Positions 8,564 through 16,626 are shown, numbered from the stretch's first letter. The stretch is 64,000 bases of DNA from Arthrobacter sp. StoSoilB22 (GCF_019977315.1 NZ_AP024652.1:1550001-1614000); one strand, 5' to 3'. The notes: generated by a model not told the origin, from the sequence alone. Made by a program: numbers and translations.

Positions 8564-9279
8564 CCTTGCGGCCGGATGCGGGTGGAGTGCAGCTTTTCCC
8601 TGACCGAGGGCAGGTGCCTGCGACTGATGGGCAGTTCAGCGCCGGCCACCGCGACGCTCGGCCCTGTGGCGGACAGCTTGAGGTGCTGTACGTGGTTCAG
8701 GGCGATGAGATAGGAGCGATGGATCCGGATGAACCCGGCTCCCGCCCATTTTTGTTCGAGATCGCTGAGGGGAACCCGGATCAGGTAACTGGCTTCGGCG
8801 GTGTGCAGTCTTGCGTAGTCCCCTTGGGCCTGCACGTAGGTGACGTCGTCGCGGCGGATCATGCGGGTGGTGCTGCCGAGGTCCACCGTGATCATTTCCG
8901 GCGCTGGAGTTCCATCCTTGATGAGATCGCTGATCCTGTCCACGGAACGCGAAAGCCGTTCCGCCCGGAGCGGCTTCAGCAGGTAGTCGACGGCGGCAAG
9001 GTCGAACGCTTCGAGCGCGCAGTCTTCATCTGCGGTGACGAATACGACGGCGGGCGGGCGGGCGCTGCGGGAAATGACGCGTGCGATGTCCAGGCCTGAG
9101 AGCGCGGGCATGTGGATATCGAGGAAGACAGCATCCACGGACTCTGTTTCCAGGGTCCGCAGCGCCTGGGCGCCGGATGATGCACGGTGGATGACGCCGA
9201 TGCGGTCATCCCGGCCCAGCAGGAAGGCGAGCTCTTCCACTGCGGGTAGTTCGTCATCGGCGACGAGCACGTTGATCAT
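8560..9279 (-). CDS. LytTR-family response regulator
   Basis: 239 residues. The receiver domain (1-120) contains the acidic pair in LVADDE, the phospho-acceptor Asp54 in VFLDIHMP and the conserved Lys in DYLLKPL. The LytTR DNA-binding domain (about 130-235) shows DDVTYVQAQGDYARLHT and FIRIHRSYLIALNHV. LytTR regulators bind paired direct repeats upstream of target promoters. It lies 21 bases after the kinase gene. By analogy with the E. coli BtsSR and YpdAB systems, which use LytS-type sensors to control carboxylate transporters, it probably regulates one or both neighbouring symporters; that link is an inference. Confidence 0.93.
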   Translation of the reverse strand: MINVLVADDELPAVEELAFLLGRDDRIGVIHRASSGAQALRTLETESVDAVFLDIHMPALSGLDIARVISRSARPPAVVFVTADEDCALEAFDLAAVDYLLKPLRAERLSRSVDRISDLIKDGTPAPEMITVDLGSTTRMIRRDDVTYVQAQGDYARLHTAEASYLIRVPLSDLEQKWAGAGFIRIHRSYLIALNHVQHLKLSATGPSVAVAGAELPISRRHLPSVREKLHSTRIRPQG

Positions 9280-9300
9280 GTTTAAAGACTAACCGCAGCG

Positions 9301-10497
9301 TCAGGCGTCGTGGTCGGGCTGGGATTTGGGCACCCGCATTGTGATCATGGTGCCTTCGCCCGGCGCCGTGTCGATGACAAGCCCGTGCTCGTCGCCGTAG
9401 ACCTGCCTGAGGCGGGCGTCCACATTGCGGAGTCCCACGTGGTCACCGTCTGTATGTCCGGCGAGCACTGACCGCAGATGTTCCGGGTCCATGCCCACGC
9501 CGTCGTCTTCGATGGTCACTTCGGCGAACGCGCCGGAGTCATTCGCGCAAATGGTGATGTGTCCCGGCCCTTCCTTGGCCTCCAAGCCGTGCCGGACGGC
9601 GTTTTCCACCAGGGGTTGGAGGCTGAGGAACGGGATGACGGTGCTGAGGACTTCGGGAGCGATCCGAAGGCTCACTTGAACGCGCTCGCCAAACCTGGCC
9701 CGTTCCAACAGCAGGTAGCGATCTATGCAGCGTAGTTCCTCCGCTACGGTGGTGAAGTCCCCGTGCCGCCGGAACGAGTACCGGGTGAAATCGGCGAACT
9801 CCACCACGAGTTCCCTGGCCCTTGCTGGATCGGTGTTGATGAAAGAGGCTATGGCGTTCAACGAGTTGTAGATGAAGTGCGGACTGATCTGCGCCCGAAG
9901 TGCCCGGACCTCGGCTTCCATGAGGAGGGTGCGCGAAGATTCCAGCTCTGCCAGCTCCAACTGCGCGGCAATCCAGTCGGCCACTTCGCTGGTGGCCCTC
10001 ACCAGCCCGGCCCCCGCCGCAGGGGCCAGTGCGGCCACGGAGCCAACCACCTTGGATCCGGCCCGGATGGGTGCGATCACAGCGCTGAAGTCGTGGTGTC
10101 CATGGTCGGAGGTGGCAGGGTAACCGGCCCGGGGAACCACTACCGTGCGCCCCGTGGTCAGAACTTCCGCCGCGAGCCGCATCAGTGTGGGCCGGAGTTC
10201 CTCGGCGGCGCCGTCCCAGGCGAGCACTGAGTCCGTGTCCGTGATGGCCAACGCGTCGCAGCCCAGAAGGACCCGCAGTTGCTTGCTCGCCTTGGCTGCT
10301 CCGGCGGGGTGGAGGCCGCCGCGAAGGTGCTGCCCGGCCCGGGAAGCTGCATGGAGTGTGGTGTAGGTTGCGCGCTCGGCGTCCGTGCCCAGATCCCTGA
10401 AGGAACGGATCACCTTGAGGCCAACGCCGACCACGACGGCGACTGCCAGGGCGATCACGGCGATCGCGGCTGCGGTGAAGAGCGGGGAATCAGGCAT
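9301..10497 (-). CDS. LytS-type sensor histidine kinase with N-terminal membrane anchor
   Basis: 398 residues from the ATG at 10497 (a longer frame from 10629 adds 44 polar residues without a better start). One transmembrane helix at residues 5-27, a GAF-like sensory region at about 45-185, then the His_kinase (LytS) domain with ISPHFIYNSLNAI (phospho-acceptor His207) and an HATPase domain with LQPLVENAVRHGL (N box), DDGVGMD and GLRNVDARL (G boxes). Unlike LytS or BtsS, it lacks the multi-helix 5TM sensor, so the signal is probably read through the GAF-like region or through partner membrane proteins. First gene of the four- or five-gene minus-strand unit. Confidence 0.9.
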   Translation of the reverse strand: MPDSPLFTAAAIAVIALAVAVVVGVGLKVIRSFRDLGTDAERATYTTLHAASRAGQHLRGGLHPAGAAKASKQLRVLLGCDALAITDTDSVLAWDGAAEELRPTLMRLAAEVLTTGRTVVVPRAGYPATSDHGHHDFSAVIAPIRAGSKVVGSVAALAPAAGAGLVRATSEVADWIAAQLELAELESSRTLLMEAEVRALRAQISPHFIYNSLNAIASFINTDPARARELVVEFADFTRYSFRRHGDFTTVAEELRCIDRYLLLERARFGERVQVSLRIAPEVLSTVIPFLSLQPLVENAVRHGLEAKEGPGHITICANDSGAFAEVTIEDDGVGMDPEHLRSVLAGHTDGDHVGLRNVDARLRQVYGDEHGLVIDTAPGEGTMITMRVPKSQPDHDA

Positions 10498-10639
10498 GAG
10501 GCCAGCGTAGCCGGATGCGCCTCCGCGGCCGGCCGGTTGCCCCGGTTGGTCACTCCCAGGTGCCGTTTGGCGCAGCATCATAACCGCTGAGCGACGGCGG
10601 TCGGCGATCCTCTGGATCAGGTACAGCACCGCGTTCGAT

Positions 10640-10655
10640 AGTGATTGCAGTCACA
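10640..10655. promoter_or_regulatory. Crp/GlxR-like site between the sensor kinase and the DUF485-actP genes
   Basis: AGTGATTGCAGTCACA matches TGTGA-N6-TCACA at 9 of 10 positions. It lies about 50 bases before the DUF485 start and 143 bases from the kinase start. E. coli acs-yjcH-actP is Crp-controlled, so the site fits the gene content. Confidence 0.55.
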
Positions 10656-10674
10656 TTGGCAAGGCGCGTGGAGC

Positions 10675-10690
10675 TGATGTGGACACATCA
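10675..10690. promoter_or_regulatory. Perfect palindrome just before the DUF485-actP genes
   Basis: TGATGTG-GA-CACATCA is a perfect 7-bp inverted repeat with a 2-base centre, 15 bases before the ATG at 10706 and directly upstream of the AGGAGG site. It could be an operator or a small hairpin next to the ribosome-binding site. Confidence 0.5.
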
Positions 10691-10705
10691 CAATCAGGAG
10701 GAACC

Positions 10706-11086
10706 ATGGGTAATGAGGCCCAACCCCAGGACGCAACAGCGTCCGTGGACTTCCAGGAAGTCCAGCAGACGGAACGGTTCAAGACACTGCGCAAGCGGCA
10801 CCGGAGCTTTGTCTTCCCGATGGCAGTTGTATTCCTGCTTTGGTATTTCGCTTACGTCCTCTTGGCCGCCTACGCAGTGGACTTCATGTCCATCAAAGTG
10901 TGGGGCAATATCAACGTCGGCCTGATTCTGGGCCTGCTGCAGTTCGCCACCACCTTCGGCATTACGGCTTGGTACGTGAGTTACTCCAACAGGAAGCTGG
11001 ACCCCATCGCTGCTGAAATCCGCAACGAGATCGAGGGCCACGAATTCGATAAGGACGGCAATGTGAACAGCGGGGTAACCAAATGA
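10706..11086 (+). CDS. DUF485-family membrane protein, partner of ActP-type symporter
   Basis: 126 residues, start set by AGGAGG 5 bases before the ATG. Two hydrophobic helices (about residues 37-60, FVFPMAVVFLLWYFAYVLLA, and 75-97) with a short periplasmic loop and a charged C-terminal tail; LRKRHRSFVFPMAVVFLLWY is the typical DUF485 pattern seen in E. coli YjcH, which is encoded beside acetate permease ActP. The last codon overlaps the symporter start (ATGA), implying coupled translation and a physical complex. Confidence 0.92.
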   Translation: MGNEAQPQDATASVDFQEVQQTERFKTLRKRHRSFVFPMAVVFLLWYFAYVLLAAYAVDFMSIKVWGNINVGLILGLLQFATTFGITAWYVSYSNRKLDPIAAEIRNEIEGHEFDKDGNVNSGVTK

Positions 11087-12702
11087 ACACCATGGTCCCG
11101 GCGGCAGTGAACGTCGAAGCCCTCAAAGACACCACCCTGTTGAATATGGGCATTTTCGCCCTGTTCGTGGCGGTCACCATGGTGATCGTCTTCCGAGCCA
11201 GCCGGAACAATAAAACCGCGGCGGACTACTACGCTGCCGGGCGCTCATTCACCGGCTCCCAAAACGGCACGGCAATTGCCGGCGACTACCTCTCCGCCGC
11301 CTCGTTCCTAGGTATCACCGGCGCCATTGCCATCAACGGCTACGACGGTTTCCTTTACTCCATAGGCTTTCTGGTTGCTTGGCTCGTCGCGCTGCTGCTG
11401 GTGGCTGAACTGCTCCGCAACACCGGCAAGTTCACCATGGCCGATGTGCTGTCCTTCCGGCTCCGCCAGCGCCCTGTGCGCATTGCGGCAGCACTGTCCA
11501 CGCTGGCGGTCTGCTTCTTCTACCTCCTCGCCCAAATGGCGGGCGCGGGCAGCCTGATTTCGCTCCTGTTGGGCATTAGCGACTGGGGCGGACAAGCCCT
11601 GGTGATCATGGTCGTCGGCGCCCTGATGATCATGTACGTTCTGATTGGCGGCATGAAGGGCACCACCTGGGTACAAATCATCAAGGCAATCCTGCTGATC
11701 GCCGGTGCCGCAGTCATGACGGCCATGGTGCTCGCCATCTACGGCTTCAACCTGTCCAGCCTGCTTGGCTCTGCAGCCGAGGCCGCCAACAACCCGGCCA
11801 TCCTGAACCCGGGACTGCAGTACGGCAAGACCGAAACGTCCAAGCTCGACTTCATGTCACTTGGCCTCGCCCTGGTCCTGGGAACGGCGGCGCTCCCGCA
11901 CGTGCTGATGCGCTTCTACACCGTCCCCACCGCCAAGGAAGCCCGCAAGTCCGTGGTCTGGGCCATTTGGCTGATCGGCCTCTTCTACTTGTTCACCCTG
12001 GTACTGGGCTACGGTGCCGCAGCCCTGGTAGGTGCAGAAACCATCAAGTCTGCACCCGGCGGCGTCAACTCCGCAGCGCCCCTGCTGGCCTTCCACTTGG
12101 GTGGCCCGCTGCTCCTGGGCTTCATTTCCGCAGTCGCCTTCGCCACCATCCTGGCGGTGGTGGCCGGCCTGACTATCACTGCGGCGGCATCCTTCGCACA
12201 CGACATCTACGCAAATGTCATTGCCAAGGGCAAAGCCGACGCGGTTACTGAGGTCAAGGTAGCCCGACGCACCGTGGTGGTGATTGGAGTACTGGCCATC
12301 TTGGGAGGAATCTTCGCCAACGGTCAGAATGTGGCTTTCCTGGTGGCCCTGGCCTTCGCGGTAGCAGCATCGGCCAACCTGCCCACCATTGTCTACTCCC
12401 TGTTCTGGAGGAAGTTCACCACCCAGGGCGCGGTGTGGAGCATGTACGGCGGCCTTGCTGCTGCCATCTTGCTGATCACGTTCTCACCTGTGGTTTCCGG
12501 TGCCAAGACCTCCATGATCCCGGGAGCGAACTTCGCCCTCTTCCCGTTGAGCAACCCAGGCATTGTGTCCATCCCGCTGGCCTTCTTCCTCGGCTGGCTC
12601 GGAACGGTCCTGGACAAGCGGCGCGAAGATCCCGCCAAGCAGGCGGAGATGGAAGTGCGCTCACTGACCGGCATTGGAGCTGAGAAGGCGGTAGACCACT
12701 AG
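11083..12702 (+). CDS. Cation/acetate symporter, ActP/MctC type (solute:sodium symporter family)
   Basis: 539 residues and about 13 transmembrane segments. Landmarks: DYYAAGRSFTGSQNGTAIAG near residue 44, GDYLSAASFLGITGAIAING (about 66), GTAALPHVLMRFYTVPTAKE (about 267) and the long FAHDIYANVIAKGKADA cytoplasmic loop (about 370) typical of ActP. Members import acetate, propionate, pyruvate and glyoxylate. It ends before a strong bidirectional terminator. A Crp/GlxR-like site lies upstream of its operon, in keeping with carbon control of acetate uptake. Which monocarboxylate is preferred cannot be decided. Confidence 0.94.
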   Translation: MNTMVPAAVNVEALKDTTLLNMGIFALFVAVTMVIVFRASRNNKTAADYYAAGRSFTGSQNGTAIAGDYLSAASFLGITGAIAINGYDGFLYSIGFLVAWLVALLLVAELLRNTGKFTMADVLSFRLRQRPVRIAAALSTLAVCFFYLLAQMAGAGSLISLLLGISDWGGQALVIMVVGALMIMYVLIGGMKGTTWVQIIKAILLIAGAAVMTAMVLAIYGFNLSSLLGSAAEAANNPAILNPGLQYGKTETSKLDFMSLGLALVLGTAALPHVLMRFYTVPTAKEARKSVVWAIWLIGLFYLFTLVLGYGAAALVGAETIKSAPGGVNSAAPLLAFHLGGPLLLGFISAVAFATILAVVAGLTITAAASFAHDIYANVIAKGKADAVTEVKVARRTVVVIGVLAILGGIFANGQNVAFLVALAFAVAASANLPTIVYSLFWRKFTTQGAVWSMYGGLAAAILLITFSPVVSGAKTSMIPGANFALFPLSNPGIVSIPLAFFLGWLGTVLDKRREDPAKQAEMEVRSLTGIGAEKAVDH

Positions 12703-12728
12703 CCTCGTCACGAAAACGCCATCACACG

Positions 12729-12764
12729 AAGGGCTCCTCTGCAAAGCATTGCAGGGGAGCCCTT
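12729..12764. terminator. Bidirectional terminator between actP-type gene and PHP gene
   Basis: AAGGGCTCCTCTGC pairs with GCAGGGGAGCCCTT (14 bp, one G-T wobble) around an 8-base loop, with TTGTTGT following on the plus strand. It separates two convergent genes. Confidence 0.88.
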
Positions 12765-12781
12765 TGTTGTGGGCCGAAGAC

Positions 12782-13801
12782 CTACTTTTTCAGGCTCAGC
12801 CATTCCTTCAATTGCTCCAGCGGCCAGGTGGTGACGATCCGTTCCTTGGGCACACCCATGGCTTCGGCCCGCTCGGCCCCGTACTGGAGGAAATCGAGCT
12901 GGCCGGGTGCATGAGCGTCGCTGTCAATGCTGAACAGGCAGCCGGCGTCCAAGGCCATGGTGATGAGGTTGTCCGGTGGGTCCTGGCGCTCGGGCCTGGA
13001 GTTAATTTCGACGGCGACACCCCACTCCGCGCATTCCTTGAAGATTTTGGGGGCATCGAATTCGGATTCGGGCCGGGTGCCCCGTGAGCCTTGGACCAGA
13101 CGGCCCGTGCAATGCCCCAGCACATTGGTGTGCGGATCACTGATGCCACCCAACATTCGTGTGGTCATGGTCTTTTTGTCTGATCGAAGTTTTGAATGAA
13201 CGCTGGCCACCACCACGTCCAGACGGTCCAGCATGTCCGGGGTCTGGTCCAGGGTGCCGTCTTCAAGGATGTCCACTTCAATTCCTTTGAGCAGTCGGAA
13301 GCCATCCTGGGAGGCGTTGATGCCGTCCACCACATCCAATTGCTTCTCCAGCCGTTCCACGCTGAGGCCGTTGGCGATGGTGAGGTTGGGGGAGTGGTCC
13401 GTCAAGGCAAGATACTCGCGGCCGAGGGTGCGTGCGGCGGCAACCATGGCTTCGATGGGGGAGCCGCCGTCGGACCAGTTGCTGTGGCTGTGAAGGTCCC
13501 CGCGTAGTGCTGCCCGCAGCGTGTCACCTCCGGCGGCCAGGGCTTCAGTGCCGCGCTCGCGTAAATCAGCCAGATAGTCGGGAACCCGGCCTTCCATGGC
13601 TTGGGTGATGACTTCGGCGCTGCGGTTGCCTACGCCTTTGAGACTGGTGATCCGTCCGGAACCCACGAGTTTCTTGAGGTCCTCGGGCGAAAGCTGCCGT
13701 GCGGCGTCGGCTGCTTTCCGAAACGCCTGGACCTTGAAAGTGGGGGCTTGGCTTCGTTCGAGCCAGAAAGAGATTTCGTCGAGCGCCTCAAGGGGATCCA
13801 T
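12782..13801 (-). CDS. PHP-domain phosphoesterase with helix-hairpin-helix region
   Basis: 339 residues from the ATG at 13801 (a TTG frame from 13822 is less likely). The N-terminal ~90 residues carry helix-hairpin-helix DNA-binding features (LVGSGRITSLKGVGNRSAEV). The PHP metal site follows: GDLHSHSNWSDGG, LALTDHSPNL, KGIEVDIL, VASVHSK, LGHCTGR and SIDSDAHAP, so the metal ligands seem intact. This is the HhH plus PHP arrangement found in the C-terminal half of family-X polymerases (PolX), but the polymerase fold is absent. Function may be a 3' end-processing or other phosphoesterase; a histidinol-phosphatase role is less likely given the HhH region. Confidence 0.85.
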   Translation of the reverse strand: MDPLEALDEISFWLERSQAPTFKVQAFRKAADAARQLSPEDLKKLVGSGRITSLKGVGNRSAEVITQAMEGRVPDYLADLRERGTEALAAGGDTLRAALRGDLHSHSNWSDGGSPIEAMVAAARTLGREYLALTDHSPNLTIANGLSVERLEKQLDVVDGINASQDGFRLLKGIEVDILEDGTLDQTPDMLDRLDVVVASVHSKLRSDKKTMTTRMLGGISDPHTNVLGHCTGRLVQGSRGTRPESEFDAPKIFKECAEWGVAVEINSRPERQDPPDNLITMALDAGCLFSIDSDAHAPGQLDFLQYGAERAEAMGVPKERIVTTWPLEQLKEWLSLKK

Positions 13802-13822
13802 GGCTCCATGATCCACGAACAA

Positions 13823-13860
13823 GGCGCACCATCAACAGTGGGCAGTGTTGATGGTGCGCC
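13823..13860. terminator. Perfect 15-bp inverted repeat between the His-rich membrane gene and the PHP gene
   Basis: GGCGCACCATCAACA (13823-13837) and TGTTGATGGTGCGCC (13846-13860) pair perfectly with an 8-base loop. It lies downstream of the minus-strand membrane gene and directly before the PHP gene. There is no T-tract, so it may terminate, protect an RNA end or act as an operator. Confidence 0.65.
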
Positions 13861-13877
13861 GGTTCGGTCACTGCCAA

Positions 13878-14483
13878 CTAGTGGTGGTGACCCGGATCCA
13901 GGGCGGGATTGGAGCCCTGGCCGCTTTCTTCATGGGGTGCCTGGCCATGCTCTCCGTGGGGGACAGCATGCTGGCCCGCCATCGAGGCGGCCAGGCCGGG
14001 TGTTGCTACAGAGGCAACAACGACGGCGGCTCCGAACGCGGCTGCCAGAAGCCGCCCGGTCCTTGGCTGGCCGTGGGCGCCGCCGTCGTTGGTCTTGTGC
14101 TGCCGCCTCAGCCAGCCAGCCCCGGCAACTGCCATGAGTGTCAGGCCTAGAGCGGCAAAGTGGCTCACATTCAGTAAGCGCTGGGTGCTGATCCCGGCCA
14201 CCGTCGCTGCAAGGTGGGCAGCAGCAGTCATAGCGAGGACAGGAAGTGCATAGCGGGCAAGGACCAGGGTGTTCCGGTGCAGCCCCCACAGCGACCAAGC
14301 CAAGAATGCGAGGCCGCCGGCGAGGGTTGCTACACCGGCCACCACCTGGCCGGGTGTCACCGTTTCCGTTCCGGCGAGGTAGCCTGCAGCGAGGGAAAGC
14401 TCAACCATCCCGGCGGCCATTGACGCGAAGTACACGAACAGAAGGGTCGCTGCGCTGAGGGTGGGGTGATTTTTGCGTTCCAT
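13878..14483 (-). CDS. Multi-helix membrane protein with histidine-rich C-terminus
   Basis: 201 residues. Hydrophobic segments near residues 10-36, 46-68, 75-95, 105-123 and 145-167 suggest five transmembrane helices. The last ~30 residues are rich in His (QHAVPHGEHGQAPHEESG, ending DPGHHH), after a possible final membrane-exit at GLAASMAGQ. A His-rich tail beside membrane helices often points to metal binding or metal-linked transport, but no known family motif is visible, so function is unknown. The start is ATG at 14483 with AGAGGA about 12 bases upstream. Confidence 0.78.
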   Translation of the reverse strand: MERKNHPTLSAATLLFVYFASMAAGMVELSLAAGYLAGTETVTPGQVVAGVATLAGGLAFLAWSLWGLHRNTLVLARYALPVLAMTAAAHLAATVAGISTQRLLNVSHFAALGLTLMAVAGAGWLRRQHKTNDGGAHGQPRTGRLLAAAFGAAVVVASVATPGLAASMAGQHAVPHGEHGQAPHEESGQGSNPALDPGHHH

Positions 14484-14547
14484 GGCTGTGCAGTCCTCTC
14501 GCTTAACAAGCGGTGATCAGATGATGTTCAGACGATTCAGAAGCTGA

Positions 14548-14955
14548 TCAAGCGCGGGCGGACGCTACGGCGGCCTTGTCCTGTGACAGGGCAACGCCCA
14601 ACAGGACTACGGCGCTGGCAAGGTGAAGGACGTTGTCCGCACCGTTGAGAGCGATGATGTTCAGCGAGGAACCCACCAGGAAGAGTCCAAGGATGCCCAC
14701 CAGGAGGTAGACGCCACCCACGGCAGTATTGACGCCCTTGGACAGCGTGACGCTGTTCATTCCGGCGTAGAGCAGTGCGGCGCCAATGGCCAGGTGGATG
14801 ATGTTGTGAAGCGGGTTGACGGCGAAGATGATCAAGTTGGCGCCCTCGGTGGCAAAGAAGCCGATTCCCGAGGTGACAAAGAATCCGAGGACGCCTACCA
14901 AAAGGTAGACGGCTCCGAAGATGGTGGCGATCAGGCGATTGGGCGAAGTACGCAT
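14548..14955 (-). CDS. DUF4383-family membrane protein
   Basis: 135 residues with four hydrophobic helices in two similar halves: IFGAVYLLVGVLGFFVTSG and AVGGVYLLVGILGLFLVGS repeat the same pattern, each followed by an H-N or D-N motif before the next helix (NPLHNIIHLAIGA and NGADNVLHLASAV). This duplicated NxxHLAxGA layout is that of DUF4383, common in actinobacteria and of unknown role. GGAAGG lies 8 bases before the ATG. It stands 64 bases upstream of, but is transcribed away from nothing else than, the His-rich membrane gene on the same strand, so the two could share regulation. Confidence 0.85.
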   Translation of the reverse strand: MRTSPNRLIATIFGAVYLLVGVLGFFVTSGIGFFATEGANLIIFAVNPLHNIIHLAIGAALLYAGMNSVTLSKGVNTAVGGVYLLVGILGLFLVGSSLNIIALNGADNVLHLASAVVLLGVALSQDKAAVASARA

Positions 14956-14975
14956 GGTCCGAACCTTCCGGTGAT

Positions 14976-14992
14976 GGCCGGAAAATCCGGCC
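14976..14992. promoter_or_regulatory. Perfect small hairpin in the 5' leader of the DUF4383 gene
   Basis: GGCCGGA-AAA-TCCGGCC, a 7-bp stem with a 3-base loop, ends 20 bases before the ATG at 14955 and just upstream of its ribosome-binding site. Confidence 0.5.
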
Positions 14993-15083
14993 GTCCTGCT
15001 GAGCCCCGGTTGGGGCTCTCAAGCAGTGATTCGGACCATATGCGCAGGTGGATGGGTGGTGGACCGGATAAATTCCCGGACGT

Positions 15084-15812
15084 TCAGGGGCGGAGGCGGA
15101 TGCTGGTCATTTTGAGGTCGTCGGTGCCTTCGAAAACGTACTGGAGGTCGATTGTCTTGCCGTCGCACTGCAACGTGCCCCCGAGGTTGGCTTTGTTGTT
15201 TCCGTTTTCCGAGTTCACGTTGACTGAGTTGTAGTTCGGCTTGCACGAGCTATCCAGGTTCAGGCTGGCGATGCCGTCTAGGAAGGACTGCTTGTCCAGC
15301 TCGTCTTTCAAGGGCTGGCTCAGGTAGGTGTCATAGGCCTGCTCTGTTTGGCCCGAGACCACCAGATTAGTGAACTCGTCCGCCAGTGATCTGGCTTTGG
15401 ACGTCGCATTCCCTACCAGGTTGACCAACAGCAGTACACCCACCACTGCCAGGACGATCACTCCCGCGACGATGCCGAGGACAATCCACAATACTTTTCG
15501 GCTCTTCTTCGGGGGCTGCTGACCGTACGGGCCGGGTTGGTACTGCCCGGGCTGGGTTTGGCCTTGGGTATACGCATTCTGTCCCTGGGGGTAGGGGTTT
15601 TGGGCGTACGGTTCGTGGCCGGGTGCAGCGTAGTGGGGGCCGCCTTGGGGAGAAGCGGACGACGGCGGCTGTTGCCACTGCGGCGACGCCCCGGGCTGCG
15701 GGGGATACGGGCCGCCTGCCTGCGGGGGATACCCGGGGCCAGGGGGAACCGGCGGCGGGTTCTGCCCATGGTTGTTCGGCTCGGGTTGGTTGGGTTGTTG
15801 CGGGTTGCTCAC
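15084..15812 (-). CDS. Single-pass membrane protein with Pro/Gly/Gln-rich cytoplasmic arm and DUF4878-like outer domain
   Basis: 242 residues from the GTG at 15812, which follows GAAAGGGG; a longer frame to 15938 has no such support. Residues 1-95 are low-complexity Pro/Gln/Gly/Tyr (NPQQPNQPEPNNHGQNPPP onward), then KKSRK and one transmembrane helix (about residues 100-127, VLWIVLGIVAGVIVLAVVG), then an outer domain of ~110 residues with a DEFTNLVVSGQTEQAYDTYL pattern typical of DUF4878/Mce-associated lipocalin-like folds. Such proteins are widespread in actinobacteria; the role is unknown. Confidence 0.8.
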   Translation of the reverse strand: MSNPQQPNQPEPNNHGQNPPPVPPGPGYPPQAGGPYPPQPGASPQWQQPPSSASPQGGPHYAAPGHEPYAQNPYPQGQNAYTQGQTQPGQYQPGPYGQQPPKKSRKVLWIVLGIVAGVIVLAVVGVLLLVNLVGNATSKARSLADEFTNLVVSGQTEQAYDTYLSQPLKDELDKQSFLDGIASLNLDSSCKPNYNSVNVNSENGNNKANLGGTLQCDGKTIDLQYVFEGTDDLKMTSIRLRP

Positions 15813-15960
15813 GGTAGTGCCCCTTTCGGTAGCCTTCGGCAGCGCCACCACCTGGCCGGGGACCTCTGGCCGGCCCCCGATGCGTCCACTTGCATCAAAT
15901 CGCATGCCGGTTCTGCGGGCAAGTGATGCACCGCCCATTACTGCAGGTGAAGAGTCATTT

Positions 15961-16431
15961 TCATTCGCCGGAGCGTCTCCCCAGCAGCGGTTGCACCCGG
16001 TACGGGATCATCTCCCGCATAGCCAGCGCCGTGTCTGTCCGTTCCACCCCATCACAGCCGAGGATCTTTCCGTTGATGCGGTAGAGGTCCTCCGCGTCCA
16101 GGGCAACCACGCGCAATAGCAAGTCCGCGGAGCCGGTCAGGCCGAAGCCTTCAAGGATTTCAGGGATGTCTGCGAGGTCTTCGGAGAGCGAGGCCAGTTT
16201 TTGTTGTTGCACATGGACAGTAATGAAGGCGGTGAGCGGGTACCCCAGGGCCGCGGGATTGATGCGCCGCTCGAAGGAGAGAAAGGCGTGTTTCTTCTCC
16301 AGTTGTGCCATCCGGGCTTGGACAGTGTTCCTGGACAGGCCCAGCTTCTGCGCCAAGGCCACTACAGTACCTCGGGGATCCTTGGCCATGGCCGAAAGGA
16401 GACGGGTATCAGTGCCATCCAAGGGTTGCAT
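15961..16431 (-). CDS. Lrp/AsnC-family transcriptional regulator (candidate BkdR)
   Basis: 156 residues from the ATG at 16431. An N-terminal winged helix-turn-helix (residues 5-55, with LLSAMAKDPRGTVVALAQKL and LSRNTVQARMAQLE) is followed by the RAM/AsnC ligand-binding domain (about 70-150, with ITVHVQQQKLASLSEDLADI and LTGSADLLLRVVALDAEDL). Lrp-family proteins sense amino acids. It is divergent from bkdABC, whose Pseudomonas counterpart is activated by the Lrp-type BkdR, so control of the bkd operon is the natural inference. The promoter region between them also holds a perfect Crp/GlxR-like site. Confidence 0.9.
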   Translation of the reverse strand: MQPLDGTDTRLLSAMAKDPRGTVVALAQKLGLSRNTVQARMAQLEKKHAFLSFERRINPAALGYPLTAFITVHVQQQKLASLSEDLADIPEILEGFGLTGSADLLLRVVALDAEDLYRINGKILGCDGVERTDTALAMREMIPYRVQPLLGRRSGE

Positions 16432-16515
16432 AATGCGCAAGATTAGCACGGCCGAACTTCTGTAAACAGGGCATAATGCTCAACTTCGGCGAGGGTAGTT
16501 GTACCCGATGCCCGT

Positions 16516-16531
16516 TGTGAGTAGGGTCACA
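16516..16531. promoter_or_regulatory. Perfect Crp/GlxR-like palindrome upstream of bkdABC
   Basis: TGTGAGTAGGGTCACA matches TGTGA-N6-TCACA at all ten defined positions. It lies in the 195-base region between the Lrp-type gene and bkdA, 96 bases before the bkdA start. Confidence 0.72.
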
Positions 16532-16626
16532 CTTAACTCCGGCGAAGGTGCCGGAGGGCCGGTCTGCGGCAGGATCACAAGTCCAGCCAGCGCCGACAAA
16601 AACGAGCCGGAAGGTTGCGATCACCT

